Positions 1 to 6,920 of a DNA stretch of 10,386 bases are shown one piece after another. Location: assembly GCA_004292705.1 (NCBI GenBank), contig RDXA01000404.1, positions 1 to 10,386 on the forward strand, written 5' to 3'. Below the pieces are notes generated by a model. It did not search any database. It was not told where the DNA came from and saw only the letters and a program-made list of their open reading frames with translations. The DNA is from Sphingomonadales bacterium. Lineage in GTDB: Bacteria; Pseudomonadota; Alphaproteobacteria; Sphingomonadales; Sphingomonadaceae. Position 1 is the stretch's first letter. Every line of letters begins with the position of its first letter. Both the position numbers and the translations under genes were made by a program.

Positions 1-561
1 CGCCAGCGCCACACCCGGCAAGCCGACAATAACGAACGCCTCGCGCCAGCCCACAAAATCCGCCAGCGTGCCGCCGATGATCATGCCCAGCAGCGTGCCA
101 ACAGGAATCCCGAGCGAATAGAACGCCAGTGCGGAGGCACGGCGGTCAGGCGGCACAATGTCGCTGATCAGCGAATGGGCGGGCGGTGTGCAGCCCGCCT
201 CGCCAACACCCACGCCGATCCGGGCCAGCAGCAATTGCATGAAGTTCTGCGCCATTCCGCACAGCGCTGTCATCGCCGACCACAAGGCCAGCGACACCGC
301 AATCAGGCGCGGACGGCTGGTGGTGGGGCGGTCAGCAAAGCGGGCGATCGGGATGCCCAGCACGGTGTAGAACAGCGCAAAGGCGAGGCCCGTCATCAGT
401 CCGATCTGCGTGTCCGACAGATCAAGGTCACGCGCAATCGGCTCAGCAAGGATGTTGACGATCTGGCGGTCGATGAAATTGAAGACATAGACCGTGAGCA
501 GGATCCACAAGGTGAGCCTGACCGATTGCGACCGGGTCGCAGAAGGCGCAGTGGTTGCCAT
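1..561 (-). CDS. Spinster-type MFS transporter, N-terminal part (cut by window edge)
   Basis: Inner-membrane carrier of the major facilitator superfamily; the substrate cannot be read from sequence. The minus-strand frame is open from an ATG at 561-559 to the window edge, giving 187 codons with no stop, so the C-terminal half lies outside. After a short polar N-terminus (MATTAPSATRSQS) comes a first membrane segment ending in YVFNFIDRQIVNIL. Next is the loop 'DLDLSDTQIGLMTGLAFALF', then GIPIARFADR, which resembles MFS motif A. Further hydrophobic segments carry 'LLLARIGVGVGEAG' and 'SLGIPVGTLLGMIIGG'. This pattern is typical of the spinster-like MFS proteins common in Sphingomonadales. A GGGAG sequence lies about 13 bases before the ATG. 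The gene is 95 bases downstream of the NamZ-family gene on the same strand, so the two may be cotranscribed, which would suggest a sugar or muropeptide-derived substrate. That is inference. Family call sure; substrate unknown. Confidence 0.9.
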   Translation of the reverse strand, partial: MATTAPSATRSQSVRLTLWILLTVYVFNFIDRQIVNILAEPIARDLDLSDTQIGLMTGLAFALFYTVLGIPIARFADRPTTSRPRLIAVSLALWSAMTALCGMAQNFMQLLLARIGVGVGEAGCTPPAHSLISDIVPPDRRASALAFYSLGIPVGTLLGMIIGGTLADFVGWREAFVIVGLPGVALA

Positions 562-582
562 GTGGCTGGTCTCTCCCGTTTG

Positions 583-599
583 CGGCGCTTCGTGCGCCG
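583..599. repeat. Short inverted repeat between namZ and the MFS gene
   Basis: CGGCGC (583-588) and GCGCCG (594-599) form a 6-bp perfect stem with a 5-base loop. On the minus strand it lies after namZ and before the ribosome binding site of the MFS gene. No T-run follows on either strand, so it is not a convincing intrinsic terminator. It could attenuate or stabilise a shared transcript, or be chance in GC-rich DNA. Confidence 0.3.
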
Positions 600-656
600 T
601 CCGTTGTCGTATCGTCACAAGGTCATGCACGCCGCATCGACGTCCGCATCATGCCC

Positions 657-1856
657 TCAGTAAAGCAGGTGATCGCGCACCGCGGCAACCCACGCCGCTT
701 CGTCGGTTGACGTCATGACGTCGAGATCGTGCGGGGTCGCGACGGGATCATCGACCCATTCGCGTAAGGCCGGACCGCCATTGATGACATCGATCGCAAG
801 CCGGGACAGTTCATATTCGTAAGGGAAATCGCGCCACAGCGGATAGTCGGGATAAAGCAGACGGATGGCCTTGAACGCGAGCGCCTGAAGTCGCCAGGGC
901 TTGAATGCATGATGACTGTAGAAGGTGTTTTCTGCATGGATCATCAGTGCATTGCAGAGCTTTCCTGCATGCTTGTGGAAGGTCGGTTCAAACCAGCATT
1001 CACGGATTGCTGCTCCAGCCAGCCATTCAGGCTCGAGCTTCCTCATCACCTTCAACACGCCCCCTGCATCAATATCGGGCGCGCCGAAGAGCACCTCCAG
1101 AGGGCGCGTCGTGCCGCGTCCTTCGGACAGCGTCGTGCCTTCGAGCATCACGGTGCCAGCATAGCACCGCGCCATGTTGATATTGGCGGCATTGGGCGAA
1201 GGATTGATCCACACACGAGAGGCCGGCCATCCGAAGCCGTCAGCCTCGTCAGGACGCCAACCCTCCATCGCCACCACCTTGTAAGCGACGTCGAGACCGA
1301 AATGCGCGATGAACCAATGGCCCATCTCTCCCATCGTCAGCCCGTGACGCATGGGCATGGGAGCGGCGCCGACAAAGCTTTCCTGCCCCGGTACAAGCAG
1401 CAGGCCTTCAACCGGGCGGCCTGCCGGGTTCGGGCGGTCAAGCACCCAGACTTCCTTGCCCGCTTTCGCCGCTTCCTCCAGCAAATACAGAAGCGTAGTG
1501 ACAAAAGTGTAGATCCGGCAACCCAGATCCTGAAGGTCGAACAGGAACACGTCCGCACTCGACATCATCTGGCCCGAAGGTCGGCGTACCTCGCCATAGA
1601 GCGAGAAGATCGGGATGCCGTAGCGCGGGTCCATCTCGTCCGCGGTCTCGACCATGTTGTCCTGTTTGTCGCCTTTCAGACCATGCTGCGGGCCGAAGGC
1701 GCTGTTGATTTGTACACCGGCCGCAATCAGCGCATCAAGGCTATGGGTAAGGTCGGCGGTTACGCTCGCCGGATGCGCGATCAGCGCCACGCGGCGGCCA
1801 TGCAGTTGCCGGAGCAGTTCGGGATCGGCCAGCAGCCGGTCAATGCCTGTCTTCAT
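657..1856 (-). CDS. namZ: NamZ/DUF1343 family protein, probable exo-beta-N-acetylmuramidase
   Basis: Characterised members (Bacillus NamZ) remove terminal N-acetylmuramic acid from the non-reducing end of peptidoglycan fragments, in cell-wall turnover and recycling. From the ATG at 1856 the protein has 399 residues, about the usual family length. Family landmarks are a Rossmann-like start 'RRVALIAHPASVTADL' (21-36), 'FGPQHGLKGDKQDNM' (54-68), 'DRPNPAGRPVEG' (140-151) and 'EGTTLSEGRGTTRPLE' (239-254). No signal peptide is visible, so a cytoplasmic enzyme acting on imported fragments is more likely than a secreted one (inference). Start choice: family members as I remember them begin near 'MKTGIDRLL', which favours 1856. 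An in-frame ATG at 1898 adds 14 residues and has a better ribosome binding site (AGGGAG near 1910-1915), so it cannot be excluded. The MFS transporter gene follows on the same strand. Family call firm; activity inferred. Confidence 0.88.
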   Translation of the reverse strand: MKTGIDRLLADPELLRQLHGRRVALIAHPASVTADLTHSLDALIAAGVQINSAFGPQHGLKGDKQDNMVETADEMDPRYGIPIFSLYGEVRRPSGQMMSSADVFLFDLQDLGCRIYTFVTTLLYLLEEAAKAGKEVWVLDRPNPAGRPVEGLLLVPGQESFVGAAPMPMRHGLTMGEMGHWFIAHFGLDVAYKVVAMEGWRPDEADGFGWPASRVWINPSPNAANINMARCYAGTVMLEGTTLSEGRGTTRPLEVLFGAPDIDAGGVLKVMRKLEPEWLAGAAIRECWFEPTFHKHAGKLCNALMIHAENTFYSHHAFKPWRLQALAFKAIRLLYPDYPLWRDFPYEYELSRLAIDVINGGPALREWVDDPVATPHDLDVMTSTDEAAWVAAVRDHLLY

Positions 1857-1927
1857 GCATGGTTGGGTGAAGCAGCCTCGCGTCAAAGGCAATGGCATTT
1901 GCGCCGTCTCTCCCTATATTGAGCAGC

Positions 1928-2425
1928 ATGGACTGGACCTGCGCCCTTATCGCCGCCGCATGGGCAATCATTCTCGGCGGCGCAGGCGGCGCACTGACCG
2001 ATATCGGCGCGTGGTATCGCAACCTCCGAAAGCCGCCCTGGCAGCCACCCGACTGGCTATTCGGCCCGGCCTGGACGGTCATCCTCGGGCTGGCTGGATG
2101 GAGCTTCTATGTCGCCCTGACACAAGCACCCTCACCAGAGGCGCGCAGCGCAGTGCTGGCGCTGTTTGCGGCCAATTTCGTGCTGCATTTCCTGTGGTCA
2201 CCGCTGTTCTTCAAGCTGCGACGGCCGGACTGGGCCTTGGCCGAGAACGTGTTGCTGTGGTGTTCCGTCACCGCCCTGATGGTGGGGCTACCAAGACTCG
2301 TTGGTGACAGTTTCGCCGGATGGCTCAATGTGCCCTATTTTGTGTGGGTCAGCTTTGCCTTTGTGCTCAATTGGAAGATAGTACGGCTCAACGCGCCGTT
2401 TCGCGCCATCCGGTCGCCAAGCTAA
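1928..2425 (+). CDS. tspO: TspO/MBR family tryptophan-rich sensory protein
   Basis: Small integral membrane protein of the TspO (translocator/peripheral benzodiazepine receptor-like) family, which binds porphyrins and in some alphaproteobacteria influences tetrapyrrole and stress regulation. It has 165 residues, the usual family size, and five hydrophobic segments. Signature stretches are 'WYRNLRKPPWQPPDWLFGP' (29-47), 'FLWSPLFF' (88-95) and the last helix 'PYFVWVSFAFVLNWKI' (136-151). The protein is rich in Trp. The position before 'FLWS' that is usually Asn in the family (LNxxWS) appears to be His87 here. The chosen ATG at 1928 starts right before the first helix; an upstream in-frame ATG at 1892 would add 12 residues and reach into the divergent NamZ reading frame. 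The ribosome binding site is weak. It is divergent from namZ and overlaps the stop of the converging DOMON-like gene by 4 bases. The ligand is not deducible. Confidence 0.92.
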   Translation: MDWTCALIAAAWAIILGGAGGALTDIGAWYRNLRKPPWQPPDWLFGPAWTVILGLAGWSFYVALTQAPSPEARSAVLALFAANFVLHFLWSPLFFKLRRPDWALAENVLLWCSVTALMVGLPRLVGDSFAGWLNVPYFVWVSFAFVLNWKIVRLNAPFRAIRSPS

Positions 2426-2937
2426 AGCTCAATAATCAGCTGGCGGCACGCTTCGGAGTGGAACTCCGGCTTGCCCGGGCCAAAACCGAGCGCCCAGAAC
2501 TGCAAGGCACCGCCGGGATGCTCAACTATCGCGTTAAGTGCGACCTGAGCAGGTGTTGGGAGATCGGCAGCAATGCTGGCCTTGAGCACCAAGCCCGCAT
2601 CGTTTTGCGAGCAGGTGACAGCAATCGCATCCACCGGCGCATCGCGCATCCCTTCACGGAAGGAATCGAAGTCATAGGCTGCCCAGCAGCCAGATGGCGA
2701 CAGGTTGAACTCGCGGTAATAGGTGTCCCCAATCGGTTGCCAGAAAATCTCGAAGCAGGTGGTCTTCCAGAGATTGTCCCGACGTTCCGGCCCGGCATGG
2801 GGCGGCAGAATGATCGCTGGCACCTGGCCATCAAGCCGGAACTCGGCTTCGCAGCCTTGCTGAGTGGCAGTGACGGAAGCGGTGACCGCGCGGATCGGGC
2901 CAAGGTCGCAGGTCTGATGAAGCATGAGCGGGTGCAT
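2422..2937 (-). CDS. DOMON-like domain protein of unknown function
   Basis: The 171-residue protein matches, from memory, the small DOMON-like family of Alphaproteobacteria, a beta-sandwich fold related to cytochrome or sugar-binding DOMON domains. Visible landmarks are 'LWKTTCFEIFWQP' (56-68), 'YREFNLSPSGCWAAYDF' (74-90) and a C-terminal 'FWALGFGPGKPEFH' (147-160). There is no signal peptide or membrane helix, so it is probably cytoplasmic. No biochemical role is known to me. The reading frame is open up to an ATG at 3024, but that start would overlap the divergent tyrS start at 3015 and add a low-complexity basic leader. The ATG at 2937 gives the expected beginning ('MHPLMLHQ'); 2925 is a further option. 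No strong ribosome binding site is seen. Its TAG stop overlaps the TAA of tspO. The family call is fairly sure and no function is claimed. Confidence 0.8.
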   Translation of the reverse strand: MHPLMLHQTCDLGPIRAVTASVTATQQGCEAEFRLDGQVPAIILPPHAGPERRDNLWKTTCFEIFWQPIGDTYYREFNLSPSGCWAAYDFDSFREGMRDAPVDAIAVTCSQNDAGLVLKASIAADLPTPAQVALNAIVEHPGGALQFWALGFGPGKPEFHSEACRQLIIEL

Positions 2938-3014
2938 GGCTTGTTCATGCCTGCGGCCTGTGCGGCGGGCAAGAGGCTTCACGTCACCCTTCCCCGCTGT
3001 TAAGCGCCCGCACC

Positions 3015-4244
3015 ATGACCACATACGAATCTGCCTTGCTGCGCTTGCTCGAAGAGCGCGGCTACATTCATCAGCTCACCGATGCTGCCGGGCTGGATGC
3101 CCTTGCGGCGACACAGGTTGTGCCGGGATATATCGGGTTCGATGCAACTGCGCCTTCGCTTCACATCGGGAGCCTCGTGCAGATCATGATGCTGCGACGG
3201 TTGCAGCAGACCGGCCACAAGCCGGTGGTGGTGATGGGCGGCGGGACTACCCGCATCGGCGATCCAACCGGGCGCGATGAAAGCCGCAAGATGCTCACCG
3301 ATGAGACAATCGAGGCCAACATCCAGTCGATCCTCACGGTCTTCGACAAACTGCTCACATTCGGCGATGGTCCGACCGATGCGGTCATGGTCAACAACCA
3401 CGACTGGCTGGGGCGGCTGGGCTATATCGAACTGCTGCAGCAGGTCGGCACGCATTTCACCGTCAACCGGATGCTGACCTTCGATTCGGTCAAGTTGCGG
3501 CTTGAACGCGAACAACCGATGACTTTCCTCGAATTCAACTACATGATTCTCCAAGGTTACGATTTCCGGCACTTGTCACGGGAACTTGGCGTTCGCTTGC
3601 AGATGGGTGGATCGGACCAATGGGGCAACATCGTCAATGGGATCGAGCTTGGCCGACGGATGGATGGAACCGAACTGTTCGGTCTCACCACACCGCTGCT
3701 GACCACAGCCGACGGTGCGAAAATGGGCAAGACTGCGGCTGGCGCGGTGTGGCTTAATGAAGATCAACTGCCAGCCTACGATTTCTGGCAATACTGGCGC
3801 AACGTCGATGATCGTGACGTGGGCAAGTTCCTGCGCCTGTTTACCGATTTGCCGCTCGATAAAATCAGCCGTTTGGAAATGCTTGAAGGTGCTGAAATCA
3901 ATGCGGCCAAGGTAGTGCTTGCCAATGAAGTCACCCGGCTTGTGCGGGGTAAAGACGCGGCGAGCCGGGCTGAGGCAACCGCGCGCGAGACCTTTATCGG
4001 CGGGGGCGTGGGAGAGGATCTGCCCACGCTTGCTACCGGTCCTGAGGGTATGCGCCTCGCCGCGCTGCTGACCGAAATCGGCCTCACCGCCTCCAACGGC
4101 GAGGCCAAGCGCAAGCTTGCCGAAGGTGCAGTGAAGCTGGAGGGCGAGACCGTTACCGATCCAGCCCACTTCGTTCTACCCGCCGAAGGACAGACCCTTC
4201 GCCTGAGCCTCGGCAAGAAGCGGCACGCGCTGGTCCACCGCTAG
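3015..4244 (+). CDS. tyrS: Tyrosine--tRNA ligase
   Basis: Cytoplasmic class I aminoacyl-tRNA synthetase that charges tRNA-Tyr with tyrosine using ATP. It has 409 residues, within the normal bacterial range. The Rossmann catalytic domain shows 'GFDATAPSLHIGSL' with the HIGH motif as HIGS (50-53). It also shows 'GGGTTRIGDPTGRDESR' (75-91), the tyrosine pocket 'YMILQGYD' (176-183, with Tyr176, Gln180 and Asp183), 'GGSDQWGNI' (198-206) and the KMSKS loop as KMGKT (236-240). After an anticodon-binding helical region, an S4-like RNA-binding domain occupies about 345-409 ('GEAKRKLAEGAVKLEGETV'). The gene starts 77 bases from the divergent DOMON-like gene, so a promoter should lie in 2938-3014, though I cannot point to clear boxes. 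No canonical ribosome binding site precedes the ATG. No T-box or obvious terminator is seen. Confidence 0.98.
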   Translation: MTTYESALLRLLEERGYIHQLTDAAGLDALAATQVVPGYIGFDATAPSLHIGSLVQIMMLRRLQQTGHKPVVVMGGGTTRIGDPTGRDESRKMLTDETIEANIQSILTVFDKLLTFGDGPTDAVMVNNHDWLGRLGYIELLQQVGTHFTVNRMLTFDSVKLRLEREQPMTFLEFNYMILQGYDFRHLSRELGVRLQMGGSDQWGNIVNGIELGRRMDGTELFGLTTPLLTTADGAKMGKTAAGAVWLNEDQLPAYDFWQYWRNVDDRDVGKFLRLFTDLPLDKISRLEMLEGAEINAAKVVLANEVTRLVRGKDAASRAEATARETFIGGGVGEDLPTLATGPEGMRLAALLTEIGLTASNGEAKRKLAEGAVKLEGETVTDPAHFVLPAEGQTLRLSLGKKRHALVHR

Positions 4245-4303
4245 GCCTGCCTGCCTTTACCAATTGTCAGCCTTTCTGCGGCATCCCGTAGTGTGACCTA
4301 CAC

Positions 4304-4314
4304 GGAGGGAAGGA
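4304..4314 (+). promoter_or_regulatory. Ribosome binding site deciding the PilZ GTG start
   Basis: The purine-rich run GGAGGGAAGGA ends 9 bases before the GTG at 4324. It is one of the best Shine-Dalgarno matches in the window, and it supports a GTG start for a gene that has no suitable ATG. Confidence 0.65.
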
Positions 4315-4323
4315 TCGCAGCGC

Positions 4324-4662
4324 GTGGTGGTTGGAGCTAATCTTAGTGTGACCGATCTGCGCCGCGCGGCGCGTCACCCAGTCGATGTTCCCGCCATTGT
4401 CGAGCACTTCGTGCACGGCGACCTGCACCTGCACATCTGCAACCTTTCCGCCCATGGCTTCATGGTTGACGATGCGCAGCAGCTCCAGCGCGGCGACCGG
4501 ATCATCATCCGCCTTCCAGTGGTTGGCCGGATCGAGGCCTATGTGATCTGGACCCGCGACACCCGTGCCGGCTTCCAGTTCGAGCGCATCATCCGGCTCG
4601 ACGATTTCATCGCAATCATCGACGAGCTCCAGCCCAACCCGCGCCTGCGCCGCCCGCGCTGA
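4324..4662 (+). CDS. Single-domain PilZ protein, putative cyclic di-GMP receptor
   Basis: A 112-residue protein that is almost only a PilZ domain. PilZ domains bind cyclic di-GMP and relay it to motility, polysaccharide or other outputs by protein contact. Both ligand motifs are present: the RxxxR box as R13-R14-A-A-R17 near the N-terminus, and (D/N)xSxxG as N40-L-S42-A-H-G45. They are followed by the expected beta strands ('GDRIIIRLPVVGRIEAYVIW', then 'AGFQFE'). The target protein cannot be told from the sequence, and no cyclase or phosphodiesterase gene is nearby. The start is GTG at 4324, chosen for the strong ribosome binding site just upstream; a second GTG follows immediately. It sits 79 bases after tyrS on the same strand and could be read through from it or have its own promoter in the gap. 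The domain call is confident. Confidence 0.87.
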   Translation: MVVGANLSVTDLRRAARHPVDVPAIVEHFVHGDLHLHICNLSAHGFMVDDAQQLQRGDRIIIRLPVVGRIEAYVIWTRDTRAGFQFERIIRLDDFIAIIDELQPNPRLRRPR

Positions 4663-4700
4663 TCAAAGGCCTGTTGAAAGGCGCGAAAGTGTCGCCTGCT

Positions 4701-4724
4701 TGGCAGGGACGCTTCTCCCTGCCA
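4701..4724. repeat. Perfect 9-bp inverted repeat upstream of the MFS-cysK-DLH operon
   Basis: TGGCAGGGA (4701-4709) and TCCCTGCCA (4716-4724) form a perfect 9-bp stem with the 6-base loop CGCTTC. It lies between the PilZ stop (4662) and the GTG start of the MFS gene (4735). No T-run follows on the plus strand, so it is a poor match to a classic intrinsic terminator. A weak terminator, an operator or an mRNA structure affecting translation initiation are all possible. Confidence 0.55.
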
Positions 4725-4734
4725 TGGCGCAGGC

Positions 4735-6003
4735 GTGATTGAACCTACTTCCCCCCTCCAAATCGGAGACTACCGCCGCTACTGGCTGGCGCGGTTCATG
4801 GCCGTGTTTGCCACCATGTCGATGGTGGTGCTTCTGGGCTATCAGCTCTACGATGTAGCGCGCGGCGATTACGGGATGAGCGTCACCGAGGCCTCGTTCC
4901 AGCTTGGCCTGCTGGGTCTTGCGCAGTTCATTCCTCTGTTCGTCCTGACCCCGGTTGCCGGCCTTGCCGCCGACCGGTTCGATCGCCGTCATGTGGCTGC
5001 CTTCGCCAACGGGATCGACGGATTGGTGGCGGTGGTGCTCGCGACGCTGACCTGGGCCGACGCGCTCAATATCCCGATCCTGTTCGCGCTAGCCGCCGCG
5101 CACGGCACCGCGCGGGTGTTCGTCGGACCTTCAATGAGCGCGATTGCACCGAATATCGTGCCCCCGGCGCTGCTCCCGCGCGCGATCGCGCTATCATCCA
5201 TGGCGTGGCAGACAGCAAGCGTCGCAGGACCAGCGGTAGGGGGACTGATTTTTGCCGGATCAGAATGGCTGCCCCATGCAATCTCGGCGGGAATGCTGAT
5301 CGCGGCCATGCTGCTGATCCTCACCGTCCGCCCGATCAAGGCACGCCACGAAGGCCCGCCGCTCAAGCCCCTGCGCCAGATCGTCGAAGGGCTCGTCTAT
5401 GTCTGGCGCGAGCGGTTTCTGCTCGGTTGCATCACGCTCGATCTGTTCGCGGTGTTGCTGGCAGGCGCAACCGCGCTGCTGCCGGTGTTCGCACGTGATA
5501 TCCTGTTTGTCGGGCCGGAAGGTCTCGGCCTCATGCGCGCTGCCCCGGCGCTGGGCGCGGCGAGTGTTGCTTTGTGGCTATCCTTCCGCCCGCTGAAACA
5601 CGAGGTCGGCATAAAGATGCTGTGGGCTGTCGCCGCCTTTGGGGCGTTCACGATTGCCTTTGCCCTTTCGCGCAATTTCCTGCTTTCGCTGGCAATCCTT
5701 GCCGCGATGGGTGCAGTCGACATGGTTTCGGTGTTCATCCGCAGCTCGCTGGTGCAACTGTTCACCCCCGATGACCGGCGCGGACGCGTCTCCGCGATTT
5801 CCGGGCTTGCCATCTCTGCTTCAAACGAGCTGGGCGAAATGCAGTCGGGGCTTGCCGCTGCCGTTCTCGGCGCAACTGGCGCGGTTGTATTCGGCGGCGC
5901 GGGTGCGATAGTCGTGACATTGATCTGGGCTTGGTATTTCCCCGAATTGCGCCGCGCCAGCAGCTTCGAGGTAGCCGAGCTTAAACGAGAGGTATCGACA
6001 TGA
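4735..6003 (+). CDS. MFS transporter of the EntS/MFS_3 exporter type
   Basis: Inner-membrane major facilitator protein of 422 residues with about 12 hydrophobic segments, most like the MFS_3 group that includes the enterobactin exporter EntS and putative efflux proteins. It begins with the short cytoplasmic 'PLQIGDYRRYWLARF' (7-21) typical of that group. Motif A follows the second helix as 'GLAADRFDRRHVA' (76-88), and the half-repeat equivalent region 'FTPDDRRGRVSAI' lies in the C-terminal half. The GTG at 4735 is the only reasonable start: the next in-frame Met falls inside the first helix, and upstream the frame meets a stop at 4675-4677 after no good start codon. No good ribosome binding site is visible. 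Its TGA stop overlaps the cysK ATG, which implies translational coupling. The substrate is unknown; coupling to cysK hints at a sulfur amino acid or related metabolite, which is speculation. Confidence 0.88.
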   Translation: MIEPTSPLQIGDYRRYWLARFMAVFATMSMVVLLGYQLYDVARGDYGMSVTEASFQLGLLGLAQFIPLFVLTPVAGLAADRFDRRHVAAFANGIDGLVAVVLATLTWADALNIPILFALAAAHGTARVFVGPSMSAIAPNIVPPALLPRAIALSSMAWQTASVAGPAVGGLIFAGSEWLPHAISAGMLIAAMLLILTVRPIKARHEGPPLKPLRQIVEGLVYVWRERFLLGCITLDLFAVLLAGATALLPVFARDILFVGPEGLGLMRAAPALGAASVALWLSFRPLKHEVGIKMLWAVAAFGAFTIAFALSRNFLLSLAILAAMGAVDMVSVFIRSSLVQLFTPDDRRGRVSAISGLAISASNELGEMQSGLAAAVLGATGAVVFGGAGAIVVTLIWAWYFPELRRASSFEVAELKREVST

Positions 6004-6920
6004 AGGCTGACAACATCCTCGCGACCATCGGCAGCACGCCGCATATCCGCCTTGCACGGATGTTTCCCCATCACGAGGTGTGGGTGAAGTCGGAACGCGC
6101 CAATCCCGGTGGTTCGATCAAGGACCGGATCGCGCTCGCTATGGTCGAGGATGCTGAAAGCCGCGGCGCGCTCAAGCCCGGCGGCACCATTGTCGAGCCG
6201 ACCAGCGGCAATACCGGGATCGGGCTGGCGATGGTCGCCGCGGTGAAGGGCTATAGGCTGGTGCTGGTGATGCCCGAATCGATGTCGATTGAACGCCGGC
6301 GTCTGATGCTTGCCTATGGCGCGACCTTCGATCTCACCCCGCGCGAGAAGGGCATGCGCGGCGCGATCGAGCGTGCCCAGGATCTGGTCGAGCAGACTCC
6401 GGGCGCGTGGATGCCGAGCCAGTTCGACAATGCGGCTAATCCGGCCGTCCACGCCCGCACCACCGCGCAGGAAATCCTCGCCGATTTCGCAGATAGCCCT
6501 ATCGATGTGATGATCACCGGAGTCGGCACCGGCGGGCATCTTACCGGCTGCGCCGAGGAGCTGAAGAAGCATTGGCCCTCGTTCAAAGCCTATGGAGTAG
6601 AGCCCGCACTGTCCCCCGTCATCAATGGCGGCCAGCCCGGCCCGCACCCGATTCAGGGCATTGGCGCAGGCTTCATTCCCGGCAACCTTCACACCAGCAC
6701 GATCGATGGGGCGATTACAGTGGATGCCGAAGACGCCAAAGAGATGGCCCGCCGCGCCGCGCGCGAGGAGGGAATGCTCGTCGGGATTTCGAGCGGTGCC
6801 ACGCTCGCGGCGATTGCCAAGAAACTGCCCGAATTGCCTGAGGGCGCGCGGGTGATGGGCTTCAACTATGATACCGGCGAGCGCTACCTTTCGGTTCCGG
6901 ACTTCCTGCCGGTCGAGTGA
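6000..6920 (+). CDS. cysK: Cysteine synthase A (O-acetylserine sulfhydrylase)
   Basis: Cytoplasmic pyridoxal-phosphate enzyme making L-cysteine from O-acetylserine and sulfide, the last step of sulfur assimilation. It has 306 residues, the normal length. The PLP Schiff-base lysine is K41 in 'NPGGSIKDR' (35-43). The substrate loop is 'TSGNTG' (68-73). The phosphate-binding turn is 'GVGTGGHLTG' (174-183). 'PHPIQGIGAGFIP' (215-227) and 'GISSGAT' (262-268, with Ser265 facing the pyridine nitrogen) complete the set. All key residues are intact. The ATG overlaps the TGA of the upstream MFS gene (ATGA), and its own TGA overlaps the next gene's GTG, so it is the middle gene of a tight operon. CysK and CysM are hard to separate by eye; motifs and length favour CysK. 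Related enzymes using O-phosphoserine or making 2,3-diaminopropionate precursors cannot be fully excluded, but no partner gene for such a pathway is present. Confidence 0.94.
   Translation: MKADNILATIGSTPHIRLARMFPHHEVWVKSERANPGGSIKDRIALAMVEDAESRGALKPGGTIVEPTSGNTGIGLAMVAAVKGYRLVLVMPESMSIERRRLMLAYGATFDLTPREKGMRGAIERAQDLVEQTPGAWMPSQFDNAANPAVHARTTAQEILADFADSPIDVMITGVGTGGHLTGCAEELKKHWPSFKAYGVEPALSPVINGGQPGPHPIQGIGAGFIPGNLHTSTIDGAITVDAEDAKEMARRAAREEGMLVGISSGATLAAIAKKLPELPEGARVMGFNYDTGERYLSVPDFLPVE

Noticed and set aside
175..663. Plus-strand frame of 162 codons opposite the left-edge MFS gene
   Set aside because: Its Arg/Gln-rich translation has no motif, and the minus strand encodes a clear transporter over the same bases.
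909..1922. Plus-strand open frame of 337 codons opposite the NamZ gene
   Set aside because: It is fully antisense to a well-supported gene. Its translation is rich in Arg, His and Ala with no recognisable motif, which is typical of a shadow frame in GC-rich DNA.
2938..3024. N-terminal extension of the DOMON-like gene to the ATG at 3024
   Set aside because: It would overlap the tyrS start. The added residues are basic and low in family resemblance, and the family beginning fits 2937.
3576..4169. Minus-strand open frames inside tyrS
   Set aside because: These are shadows of a highly conserved gene, with no independent start signals or domain features.
5397..6692. Minus-strand open frame of 431 codons across the MFS gene and cysK
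   Set aside because: It spans the junction of two firmly identified plus-strand genes and shows no domain or ribosome binding site. Long antisense frames are expected at this base composition.
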